Shown here piece after piece: positions 1 through 7,249 of a stretch of 14,425 nucleotides of DNA. The notes under the pieces were generated by a model. The model was not told where the DNA came from. It did not search any database and saw only the letters and a list, made by a program, of their open reading frames with translations. Each line of letters begins with the position of its first letter. The first letter of the stretch is position 1. The translations under genes were made by a program, and so were the position numbers. The stretch is from CAYYHA01 sp964471535 (GTDB taxonomy: Bacteria; Myxococcota; Myxococcia; SLRQ01), in contig CAYYHA010000091.1 in NCBI GenBank assembly GCA_964471535.1, positions 1-14,425 on the forward strand. The letters run 5' to 3'.

Positions 1-431
1 TGCTCCAGTCCTTCCAGCCGGCAGAAGCCCGATCGGTACAGGCACTCGGCCTCGATCCCAGCGAGGTGCCCGACGCCTACGGGCTCATCCCGCGGGGCAG
101 CTCGCACGCCGATTGGACACGGCTCGTCGCCGGGGTCGCCGAGCGTCACGGCGCCACGCTCGCACAGACCATCCTGGGACCAAGCCGCTGCACCTTTCGC
201 TTCGAGACGGCGGAAGGCAGCGGCGTCGACGTCGTCGTCGAGCCGCGCCGGCCGGGGCGTCCCGCACTGTGCCGGAGCGACTCCTTCAACCTGGTCTACC
301 GCAACGTGCGCGGCGCCCCGACCGACCCGCTGCGCGACCTGGTGCGCGACGCCGTCGAGACCATCCGCCGGAGCGACAACGGGTCGCTCCGCTTCGAACC
401 CAACGAGGAGGAGGGTGGCAAGGGAGCCTGA
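1..431 (+). CDS. C-terminal part of an unidentified protein upstream of a radical SAM gene (5' end outside window)
   Basis: The reading frame is open from base 3 to the TGA at 429-431, so the gene begins before the window. An internal GTG at 66 could be mistaken for a start, but the frame upstream of it codes equally well. About 142 residues are visible. I recognise no family: there is no signal peptide, membrane segment or Cys cluster, only two isolated Cys. The visible part reads as an alpha/beta region with a strand-like SDSFNLVYRN segment and a following amphipathic helix (DPLRDLVRDAVETI). The SDSFNLV string closely resembles SNSFNLV in the radical SAM-methyltransferase at 7250-9058, which hints at a shared fold or ancestry. 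It overlaps the next gene by 17 nt (415-431), so the two are almost certainly co-transcribed and translationally coupled. It may be the end of another enzyme of the same pathway; that is inference only. Confidence 0.75.
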   Translation, partial: LQSFQPAEARSVQALGLDPSEVPDAYGLIPRGSSHADWTRLVAGVAERHGATLAQTILGPSRCTFRFETAEGSGVDVVVEPRRPGRPALCRSDSFNLVYRNVRGAPTDPLRDLVRDAVETIRRSDNGSLRFEPNEEEGGKGA

Positions 432-1950
432 AACCCAGGTCGAGATCCAGCTCGGCCACATGTGCAACAACCGCTGCGTCTTCTGCGTCAGCGGCCAGCG
501 CACTGCCCTGCGTGAAGCCTTCCCGCTGGCCCCCGGTCCCATCCGGGAGCGCATCCAGGCCGCCTACGCGGCGGGAAACCGCAAGATCACCCTCCTCGGC
601 GGCGAGCCCACCCTGCAGCCCGCCTTCCTCGACATCGTCCGGTACTGCGTTGCGCTGGGCTTCGAGGACATCGTGATCTTCACCAACGGCGTGAAGACCG
701 CCCGCGCTTCCTTCATCGACGAAGTGCTCGCGACGGGAGGGCGCTTCACCTGGCGCATTTCGATTCAGGGGGCGACGAAGGAGAGCCACGAACGGACGAC
801 GAAGCGACCGGGCAGCTTCGGCCGTATTCTGCGCTCTCTCGGCCACCTTCGCGAGCGCGGGCAGCGCATCACCGTCAACATGTGCGTGGTGCAGAGCAAC
901 TACCGGGACGTGGACCGCTTCCCCGAGCTGCTCCTGCCCTATGGGGTGGAACAGCTGCACCTCGACATGGTGCGGCCGCGGGATGCGGGACGGCGCACGG
1001 AGAGGGAGTTCGCGCAGATGATCCCCCGCTACAGCGACCTGGTGGAGCCGCTGACGCGCATGGTCGAGGGCTTCCCCGCAAGCTTCGACGTGAACGTGGG
1101 CAATCTCCCCTTCTGCATCGCCCCCGAGCTCATCCACCGGATCCATCACGATGGGGAGAAGACCTTCACCATCGCCATCGACCGAGACGATCGCCTCTCC
1201 CTCCCCTGGGACAAGTACGAGGACAAGCGCAGCGACAAGTTCCATCCCGAAGCCTGCGATGGCTGTCTGATGCGCTCCCGCTGCAACGGCGTCTTCGAAC
1301 GCTATGCGCAGCTCTATGGCACCGGTGAACTCCACGCGCTCGATGAGGCGGCGCTCCGGCGGGCAGACCCCGCCTTCGCCTTGCTGCCCGTGCACCTTCA
1401 GGCCCATCTCGGCCGCTGCGATCTCGCCTCGCTCGGTGCGGTGCGGATCGAGGAGAGCGCCGACGACGAGCTCTCCCTAGAAGCCCTCGGACTCTCGCTG
1501 CGCCTCCGCCCGCCCCAAGACACAGGGATCGCCGCGACCGAGCGGTTCAGCCTCCACCTGGCCCGTCCCCTCCGCGGCAACGAAGAGGTGCGGGCGCTCC
1601 TGCGCATCTGGTCGGTGCTCTCAGACGGTCTCGAGGTGTGGCATCCCCCGGGCCCCGACGCGTGGCGGCCGCTGCCCCGCCTCGCGGGCAGGATCCACCG
1701 CCTGCGCCGCGCCGCCCCCTTCGGTGCACTCCGTTGGAAGCGGGCCCGGCTGCGAGACGGCAGCTTCGTCGCCGAGTTCAGTGGGGCGTCGAACACCGCA
1801 GTCGAGTTCTGGCTCGGCTGGGCGGGGAGGCCCACCGGCGGCTACCGCCTCCTCGCGGGGGAGCCGGACCCCCCGGCCGTCGAGAGCCTTCGGCGGATGA
1901 TGGCGGCGATCCGGGCGGACCAGGCCGTACAGCCGGCACGCCGGGGATAG
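415..1950 (+). CDS. Radical SAM enzyme with twitch-type auxiliary cluster and unknown C-terminal domain
   Basis: This is a 511-residue radical SAM enzyme. It should cleave S-adenosylmethionine reductively at a [4Fe-4S] cluster to start radical chemistry; the substrate is unknown. The cluster ligands are C17-x3-C21-x2-C24, followed by the SAM-contacting GGEP at 62-65 and a TIM-barrel-like region to about residue 230. C234 (in LPFCIAP) plus C281-x2-C284-x5-C290 give four Cys suited to one auxiliary [4Fe-4S] cluster. Full SPASM domains have a further Cys three residues on; here it is absent, so twitch-like is the better term. Residues 335-511 form an extra domain without Cys clusters that I do not recognise. 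The GTG at 415 is the only sensible start: it follows GAGGAGGAGG at 405-414 with very short spacing, and the next ATG (460) already lies next to the first cluster Cys. It overlaps the preceding gene by 17 nt. Radical SAM assignment is secure; substrate is not. Confidence 0.95.
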   Translation: MAREPETQVEIQLGHMCNNRCVFCVSGQRTALREAFPLAPGPIRERIQAAYAAGNRKITLLGGEPTLQPAFLDIVRYCVALGFEDIVIFTNGVKTARASFIDEVLATGGRFTWRISIQGATKESHERTTKRPGSFGRILRSLGHLRERGQRITVNMCVVQSNYRDVDRFPELLLPYGVEQLHLDMVRPRDAGRRTEREFAQMIPRYSDLVEPLTRMVEGFPASFDVNVGNLPFCIAPELIHRIHHDGEKTFTIAIDRDDRLSLPWDKYEDKRSDKFHPEACDGCLMRSRCNGVFERYAQLYGTGELHALDEAALRRADPAFALLPVHLQAHLGRCDLASLGAVRIEESADDELSLEALGLSLRLRPPQDTGIAATERFSLHLARPLRGNEEVRALLRIWSVLSDGLEVWHPPGPDAWRPLPRLAGRIHRLRRAAPFGALRWKRARLRDGSFVAEFSGASNTAVEFWLGWAGRPTGGYRLLAGEPDPPAVESLRRMMAAIRADQAVQPARRG

Positions 1951-1955
1951 GGGCT

Positions 1956-1971
1956 CGCCGCCGCTGCGGCG
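1956..1971 (+). terminator. GC hairpin just after the radical SAM stop codon
   Basis: A perfect 6-bp stem (CGCCGC/GCGGCG) with a CGCT loop begins 5 nt after the TAG at 1948-1950. No T-tract follows, so it is at best a weak or Rho-assisted terminator or an mRNA 3'-end stabiliser. GC-rich DNA makes such hairpins by chance. Confidence 0.25.
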
Positions 1972-1985
1972 CGACCGGGGAGGCG

Positions 1986-2088
1986 CGACGTGCCAGTCCT
2001 CCGTTTACTTCCCGGGCCCGGTACGCGACAATTGAAGAGGTGCTTCGCCTCAGGCGAGCCAGTGGCACGTCGAGGACGAGGCGAAGCA
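1986..2088 (+). promoter_or_regulatory. Leader region with interleaved inverted repeats and a candidate promoter
   Basis: Two perfect inverted repeats interleave here: CGACGTGCC at 1986-1994 with GGCACGTCG at 2064-2072 (9 bp), and TGCTTCGCCT at 2041-2050 with AGGCGAAGCA at 2079-2088 (10 bp). A small hairpin TCGCC-TCA-GGCGA at 2045-2057 competes with the left arm of the second. The arms cross, so in RNA they would give either alternative folds or a pseudoknot. The same stretch holds a sigma70-like candidate, TTTACT at 2004-2009 and GACAAT at 2027-2032 (17-nt spacer, four of six matches each). The region separates the radical SAM gene from the surface-protein gene and could let the latter be expressed independently. 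Confidence 0.3.
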
Positions 2089-2124
2089 GAGGAGAGGAAC
2101 ACGTCCGCCAAGAGGGAGCCGTGA
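1990..2124 (+). CDS. Possible 44-codon leader ORF ahead of the surface-protein gene
   Basis: A GTG at 1990 is preceded by GGGGAGG (1977-1983) at 6-nt spacing, a better Shine-Dalgarno arrangement than several of the undoubted genes here have. The frame runs 44 codons to a TGA at 2122-2124 that shares its A with the ATG of the following gene, a classic coupling arrangement. Against a normal gene: third-position GC is only about 64 %, well below its neighbours. The frame contains a TTA and many CGA/AGG/GCA codons, and the Arg-rich product has no recognisable motif. It also contains most of the inverted repeats of this leader. If it is translated, a regulatory leader peptide is more plausible than a functional protein. 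Confidence 0.2.
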   Translation: MPVLRLLPGPGTRQLKRCFASGEPVARRGRGEAEERNTSAKREP

Positions 2125-5100
2125 TGGACGCAAGCATCGTGACCATTCTGCGAAACCGCCTGGGCCTAGGGATCTGCGCCATCCTCCTCGTCGCCCCGCT
2201 CCCTGCCCTGGCTGCCACGATCGCCGGCACGGTGACCGATGGCAACGCCAACCCCCGCGCGGGGGTGCGGGTCGAAGCCTGGACCCCCGGCCCGAAGGGG
2301 TACGAGTGTAGCAGCTGTCCCACGGCGGTCACAGGGTCGAATGGTGGCTATACCCTCACGGTACCCGCGGGCACCTACAAACTCTTCGTGCGGGTTCCCC
2401 CGGGTGTCGTGAGCAACAACCAGGCCGACCACTGGTACGACATCAACTCGCCGACCAATGGCGGCTGGACGGAGGCCGAGGCGGACGAGGTCACCGTCGC
2501 CGCGTCCGATGCCTTGACCGGCTTCGACATCGTCATGCCCGGCGGCGGAAGCTACTCAGGACGGGTCCGGGGCAACGGAAACTTGTTGGGCGGGATCTAC
2601 GTGCGGATGGAGCGCGTGACGGACCCGGACCAGCACCACAATACGGTCTCACTCTTCCACACGGGTCCTGCTCCGAGCGGCGGTCGGATCCAGACAGGCT
2701 GGTGGTACGCCTATGGGCTCCAGAGCGCCCAGCACCGCATCATCGTCTACGACCCGCAGGGCCGCTACCTCACCCAGGTCTTCGACAACGCAGGGGCCTT
2801 CTATACGCCGGTCAACGCCACCTCCGGCGCGCCGTACAACTATCCCGCCTCCGATGCGGGCATCCTCGACCTCAACGCCGCGCCCGCCGATCCCTACGAG
2901 GGCATGAGCGGCAACAATGACAATCTGAACGCGACCGTGGTCACCCCCCCCTTCCAGTCGATGGATGCCGCCATCTATCCCCGCGGCAGCGACGTCGACT
3001 GGTACTGCTGGACGGCGAACGCCGGCGATCGCTACGTCATCGACGTACGCTCCGAGATCGACGTCGGCGGTACCCTCCGCCTCCATCCTTGGTTCGACCC
3101 CATCGTTCAAATCACCGCCTTCAACAACCCGCGGGTCGACGAGGACGACGACGGAGGTCCCGGCCTGTCGGCCCATGGCGACACCGGCGAGATCGTGAGT
3201 CCCGGGCAGTACTGTGCGGTGGTGTCCACCTACGGTGACACCTTCCCTGTCCTCGACGGGGTGGGGCAGCAGACCGCCGGCCCCTACACCATCGAGATCC
3301 GCATGGGCAACCGCCGGCCCACGATGACGTGCACCTACAGCGTCAACGGCGGCGCCTCGATGATCCTGGTCGACGGGGGCAACATCGCCATCGACGAGGG
3401 CGACCAGCTCACCATCAGCTGTGCCTACACCGATCCCGACGGCGACACCGTCTCGGGTACGGTCACCCATCTCGACAACGCCTCGAGCCAGGTGACCGAC
3501 GGCACGGCGACCAACGATCCCACCTTGCAGACGCTGACCTACACGTGGACGGTGCCCCAGGACGGCGGGCAGCACTCGCCCTACTCCGTCACCGTCGCCG
3601 TGGACGACGGCGAGTTCACCACCGACCTGCAGGCCAACGTCATCGTCAACACGGTGAACATCCCTCCGCCCACGCCCACCTTGGTGGATCCAGCGGACGG
3701 GTCGGTGGTGACGTCCGACACCCCGGCGCTGGTGGTGCAGGAGGTGGTCGACCAGGATCCCACCGACCAGCCCTACTACGAGATCGAGGTCTACTACGGC
3801 ACCAACATGGGCACCCCGGACCAGGTGGGGACCGCGCCGTACGTGGACTCGATGAGCACCACCTCCTTCACCCCCGCGCCTCTGCCCGAGAACACCGTCA
3901 TCTTCTGGCGGGCCCGCGCGAACGACGGGAATGGTGGCCTCTCCCCGTGGACGGAGTTCTGGAGTTTCTTCGTCAACGTGGCCAACGATCCGCCCCTGGC
4001 CCCGACACTCCTCAAGCCGGTGCAGGACGAGGTGGTCAGCACACGGACACCGGTGCTAGAGGCGCAGAATACCTCGGATCCGGACAACGAGCCGGTCACG
4101 CTCTACTTCCAGGTGGCCGACGACGAGATGTTCACCAGTGTGGTTGCGGAATCGACGATGGGGGTGCCCCAATCGACGATGAGCACCACCACCACCTGGC
4201 AGGTGGACACCCCGCTGATGTGGGGCGGCGTCTATTGGGCGCGCGTATGGGCCGAGGATGCGGCGGGTGCCATGAGCCCCTACAGCAACGTCGTTCGCTT
4301 CGAGGTCAAGGCCAACGGCATCCCGATGGACGTTCCCGGCTTCGCCGAGCCCCTCGCCGGTGCGGCGTGCGAGAACTACGTCTACACGATGGTGCCCAGC
4401 GAGATCCTCGTCTACAACACCACCGACCCCGATGGTGAAGCGCTCACCCTCGAGCTGCAGATCTTCAACTATGGGGACAACCCGGACACCGCGGCCCCCA
4501 TCTACGAGACCTCGGTACCTCAAAACCCCAACGACGGCGTCACGACCATCCCGCTGGGGGCAGGGCTCATGGACAATGGTCACTACCTGGTGCGCGTGCG
4601 TGCCACCGACGGCTTCGACTACTCGGGCTGGACCAGTTGTGACTTCTGGGTCAACACGGTCAACGATCAGCCGACCGCCGTCCAAATCATTTCTCCGGAG
4701 GCGGGCACCGAGTTCTCCCCCGACACCACGGAGGTCACGGTCGAGGTGAAGAATGCCACCGACCCCGACTACGGAATCCCCGGCACCTCTCTGTCCATCG
4801 CCTACTGTGTGACGACGATGGAGGACTTCAGTGACTGCGGAGATGCCTCGACTTGGCCGGCCGTGCCCCAGAGCAGCGGAGACCCCAACGAGACCACCAC
4901 CTTCACCGTAGACGGGCTCACCCAAGGGGACGCCCGCTGGGTGCGCGCCTGTGCTCGAGACGAGTCGGGGTTGTGCGGGCCCAGCGACGAGACCCACTTC
5001 AGTATTGCGACAGCTGGGGGCACTGACAACGGCGGAGGATCCGGCTCGACGCCCGGTGGCTGCTGCAGCTCCGCCCGCAGCGGTGGCGAGCCGGCACTCG

Positions 5101-5153
5101 CCCTCTTCGCCGCCTTCGGGCTCCTCGCGCTGCGCCTGCGCCGGCGACGCTAG
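2124..5153 (+). CDS. Secreted multidomain surface protein with MYXO-CTERM-like sorting tail
   Basis: This 1009-residue protein starts at ATG 2124 behind GAGGGAG (2112-2118). The frame extends upstream, but only here does a signal peptide begin, with cleavage expected after ALA at 28-30. Domains in order: a carboxypeptidase-regulatory-like beta-sandwich (about 33-110); a bacterial pre-peptidase C-terminal (PPC)-like domain (about 262-393) with an acidic DEDDDGG loop; an Ig/cadherin-like domain (about 395-512); and four Fn3-like repeats starting near 513, 623, 732 and 847, joined by similar linkers such as VNVANDPP and VNTVNDQP. A Gly/Ser-rich spacer leads to Gly-Gly-Cys-Cys (Cys980, Cys981), a hydrophobic helix and four terminal Arg. 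That tail matches the MYXO-CTERM pattern of Myxococcota, proteins processed by a membrane protease and kept at the cell surface. No catalytic domain is visible, so adhesion or a structural role is likely. It may be a substrate of neighbouring enzymes, but nothing in the sequence proves it. Confidence 0.93.
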   Translation: MDASIVTILRNRLGLGICAILLVAPLPALAATIAGTVTDGNANPRAGVRVEAWTPGPKGYECSSCPTAVTGSNGGYTLTVPAGTYKLFVRVPPGVVSNNQADHWYDINSPTNGGWTEAEADEVTVAASDALTGFDIVMPGGGSYSGRVRGNGNLLGGIYVRMERVTDPDQHHNTVSLFHTGPAPSGGRIQTGWWYAYGLQSAQHRIIVYDPQGRYLTQVFDNAGAFYTPVNATSGAPYNYPASDAGILDLNAAPADPYEGMSGNNDNLNATVVTPPFQSMDAAIYPRGSDVDWYCWTANAGDRYVIDVRSEIDVGGTLRLHPWFDPIVQITAFNNPRVDEDDDGGPGLSAHGDTGEIVSPGQYCAVVSTYGDTFPVLDGVGQQTAGPYTIEIRMGNRRPTMTCTYSVNGGASMILVDGGNIAIDEGDQLTISCAYTDPDGDTVSGTVTHLDNASSQVTDGTATNDPTLQTLTYTWTVPQDGGQHSPYSVTVAVDDGEFTTDLQANVIVNTVNIPPPTPTLVDPADGSVVTSDTPALVVQEVVDQDPTDQPYYEIEVYYGTNMGTPDQVGTAPYVDSMSTTSFTPAPLPENTVIFWRARANDGNGGLSPWTEFWSFFVNVANDPPLAPTLLKPVQDEVVSTRTPVLEAQNTSDPDNEPVTLYFQVADDEMFTSVVAESTMGVPQSTMSTTTTWQVDTPLMWGGVYWARVWAEDAAGAMSPYSNVVRFEVKANGIPMDVPGFAEPLAGAACENYVYTMVPSEILVYNTTDPDGEALTLELQIFNYGDNPDTAAPIYETSVPQNPNDGVTTIPLGAGLMDNGHYLVRVRATDGFDYSGWTSCDFWVNTVNDQPTAVQIISPEAGTEFSPDTTEVTVEVKNATDPDYGIPGTSLSIAYCVTTMEDFSDCGDASTWPAVPQSSGDPNETTTFTVDGLTQGDARWVRACARDESGLCGPSDETHFSIATAGGTDNGGGSGSTPGGCCSSARSGGEPALALFAAFGLLALRLRRRR

Positions 5154-5175
5154 GCGCCGGCGCGGCCATGGCCGC
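5154..5175. terminator. Palindromic gap between convergent genes
   Basis: The 46-nt gap between two convergent stop codons holds two perfect palindromes that touch: GCGCCGGCGC (5154-5163) and GCGGCCATGGCCGC (5162-5175). Either strand could fold here, so the site could end transcription from both sides, although neither strand shows a T-tract. Supercoil-driven pausing or Rho-linked termination is possible. Confidence 0.3.
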
Positions 5176-5199
5176 AATTGCGAACGGCAGGCGCCGGCC

Positions 5200-7209
5200 T
5201 CAGCGGCAGGGCGCCCAGCCCAGCCAGACCTTGGGCGCGGGCACCCGGTGAAACTCGCGCTTCCGCCAGGGGACCGGAGTGTGGCGCAGCAGCGGAGCGG
5301 GTGGCGGTGCCGGGCCGAGGCGGGCGCACTCCGGCCGGAGCGGCGCCCCTCCGTACCGCGGCGCGGCGCGGACCCGTCCCCCCGCCACCTCCTCTTGGGT
5401 GAAGCGCCAGCACGCCGGGGGGAGGTGGACGTAACACCGGCCCTCTCCCCGTGCCAAGCCGCGGAGACGGGCCAGGAACTCGGCGGAGGCATAGAGCACC
5501 CGCCCCTCCGTCCCCATCCGTCGGGGCGGGAGGCGCAGGGTGACCGGCCCCTCCATGCGCTCGATGCCCGCGAGGGTCGCGAGGAAGCCCGCCCGGTCGA
5601 GGTCCGGGATCCGCTGCGCCTTCAGGCCCGGTAGCGCCGAGACCGCCAGGGCAAGGAGGAGCGCCCGCGGTGCCAGAACCGCGGCAGTGGAGCGCGCCTG
5701 CGCCCGGGCCAGACCAGCGGCCGCCCACAGGAGCAGGATCTGGGGCGCCGTCTGGTAGCGGATCACGTCGCTGCGACAGGCCGCGATGGCCAGGGTCGCG
5801 GCACCCAGGATGAGGAACGCACCGAGGCATGCCAGGGCGAGGCGCCGGCTGCGGCCCGAACGGGCGAGTGGGACGAGGAGTGCTGCCGGGAGAAGCGCCA
5901 CCGGCACCAAGTGCGGATCGGCCGGCAGGGAGAGCAGCACCCGATCCCAGGGGGCGAGGAGCGAGAGGCGCTCCCCGGTGCCTTCGAACATGGGCATCAG
6001 GGTCCAGACGTGGTGGACCGCGACTGCGAGGAGGAAGACGACGCCGGGCAACAGAACCGGCCAGCGCCGCCGGTCCCCGGGACGCCGCTCCGCTCGAGCG
6101 GGGCGCGCGGCCCACAGCACGACCGCCGCCACCGGAGGGAGCAGGAGGGTGTAGACCCGCAGCTCCGACGCCAGGGCGGCCGCGAGAACGGCGAGCCAGC
6201 CCCAGGCCCTCCGGTGTGAGCCGGCGCCGAGGGCGTGCGCTCCGGCCCCCACCGCCACCGCGAGCAGAGCACCCGCCAGCGGCCAGGGGGTCTCGGAGCG
6301 GGAGAGGAGGACGTGTGCCGGATGCAGGCCGAGGCCCACCCCGACGAATACCGCCGCCAGACGGCTTCGCCACAGGACCTCCGCCGCCCACGCTGCCGCC
6401 ACCACCGAGGCGGCAGCAAGGAACGCCGTGACCCAGGCGAGTCCGTCGACCGTCTCGACCCGGAGCCAGCGCATCAGGGAGGGCCAGGCGGCTCCATACA
6501 GATAGGCCTCATCCACCCCGGACCCCAGCCCGAGGAGCCCGCGGATCTCCGCCACCCCGTGGCCGTTCGTGTGCAGGGGCCCGAAGGGCACGAGCGCCAC
6601 GCGCACCGCCAGCGCCGCCGCGAAGAGAAGGAGATAGAGGGCCACTCGACCGGGCCGCGGGCGGCTTCGCACGAAGAGCCACACGCCGAGGCCCAGCAGG
6701 GACAGCCACACTGCTGCGCGGAAGAGGTGCTCCCAGAGGGGCGGCGGTCCCCGGTGACCGCGCGGGGGGCCCGCCGGCGCCGAAGCGAGACGCTCGGAAT
6801 GGGACGAACGCGCGATCCGGCGCAGCGTGCCGTCGTCTCGCGCCCTCACCCGCTCGAGGAGCGCCCGTGCCACCGCCGCCGGGCCCGCCTGACGGACCAC
6901 GTCGAAGGAGGCGGTGCGTCCCACGCGCCCCTCCCGCCCCTCGCGCGGTGTGTCCCCACTCGGCGCACGTAGCAGCAGCGCGACCGAGGCCCGGGCTGCC
7001 GACGGCCCAGCCAGCGCCACCTCGATGCGATCGCCCTGAATCGAAACCTGCTCGATCCGCCATCCGGGCAGGACGTCTGCTCCCCCGGCTTCCGGCGAAA
7101 GGAGCAGGTCCGCGATCGCCTCCTCGTGGCCCGGTGGAATGTGGAGCCCGTCCCCTCGCGCCACGGAGGCACCGACAAGGGGCAGGAGCAGGAGGAGACG
7201 GCAGATCAC
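5200..7209 (-). CDS. Polytopic membrane protein with N-terminal periplasmic domain, GT-C glycosyltransferase-like
   Basis: About 669 residues from GTG 7209. A Leu-rich signal-like segment (about 2-19) is followed by a soluble, probably periplasmic domain of about 140 residues. A long membrane region (first helices near 162-180 and 189-208, then many Leu/Ala/Val-rich helices to about 530) follows, and then a soluble C-terminal domain (about 537-669). The topology, with a large loop after the second helix carrying a DEAY motif (233-236), recalls GT-C glycosyltransferases of the ArnT/PMT type, which transfer sugars from lipid carriers outside the membrane. I see no family-defining motif, so this is a suggestion only. 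Start choice: no candidate has a Shine-Dalgarno. ATG 7263 and GTG 7242 lie in frame, but third-position GC falls to about half upstream of 7209, and 7263 would overlap the divergent gene. It is convergent with the surface-protein gene. Confidence 0.85.
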   Translation of the reverse strand: MICRLLLLLPLVGASVARGDGLHIPPGHEEAIADLLLSPEAGGADVLPGWRIEQVSIQGDRIEVALAGPSAARASVALLLRAPSGDTPREGREGRVGRTASFDVVRQAGPAAVARALLERVRARDDGTLRRIARSSHSERLASAPAGPPRGHRGPPPLWEHLFRAAVWLSLLGLGVWLFVRSRPRPGRVALYLLLFAAALAVRVALVPFGPLHTNGHGVAEIRGLLGLGSGVDEAYLYGAAWPSLMRWLRVETVDGLAWVTAFLAAASVVAAAWAAEVLWRSRLAAVFVGVGLGLHPAHVLLSRSETPWPLAGALLAVAVGAGAHALGAGSHRRAWGWLAVLAAALASELRVYTLLLPPVAAVVLWAARPARAERRPGDRRRWPVLLPGVVFLLAVAVHHVWTLMPMFEGTGERLSLLAPWDRVLLSLPADPHLVPVALLPAALLVPLARSGRSRRLALACLGAFLILGAATLAIAACRSDVIRYQTAPQILLLWAAAGLARAQARSTAAVLAPRALLLALAVSALPGLKAQRIPDLDRAGFLATLAGIERMEGPVTLRLPPRRMGTEGRVLYASAEFLARLRGLARGEGRCYVHLPPACWRFTQEEVAGGRVRAAPRYGGAPLRPECARLGPAPPPAPLLRHTPVPWRKREFHRVPAPKVWLGWAPCR

Positions 7210-7211
7210 GC

Positions 7212-7241
7212 TTGTGAGGCGTCGTTCTGGGTTGGTATACA
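7212..7241 (+). promoter_or_regulatory. Candidate promoter giving a leaderless mRNA for the radical SAM-methyltransferase gene
   Basis: TTGTGA at 7212-7217 and an extended -10, TG-G-TATACA (TG at 7233-7234, hexamer at 7236-7241), are separated by 18 nt. The expected transcription start, about 7 nt beyond the hexamer, falls within a base or two of the GTG start at 7250. No Shine-Dalgarno precedes that GTG, which fits leaderless translation. The core GTATAC (7235-7240) is self-complementary, so the same element could serve the divergent minus-strand gene that starts at 7209. Confidence 0.4.
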
Positions 7242-7249
7242 CTCGCGGG

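Noticed and set aside
286..1407. Long minus-strand open frame opposite the first radical SAM gene
   Set aside because: It is a shadow of high third-position GC; the plus-strand frame has clear radical SAM motifs and the minus product shows none.
1638..2123. Extended N-terminus for the surface protein
   Set aside because: The extension would overlap the end of the radical SAM gene, is Arg/Pro-rich without motif, and would place the signal peptide internally; ATG 2124 has a good ribosome site.
1990..2124. The 44-codon frame as a RiPP precursor for the radical SAM enzymes
   Set aside because: It lacks a typical leader-core layout and repeated core residues, has a single Cys, and its codon use is unlike the neighbours; retained only as a possible regulatory leader.
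4056..5492. Minus-strand frame of about 478 codons spanning the end of the surface-protein gene
   Set aside because: It overlaps two well-supported genes, has low-complexity Arg/Gly/Ala composition and no motif.
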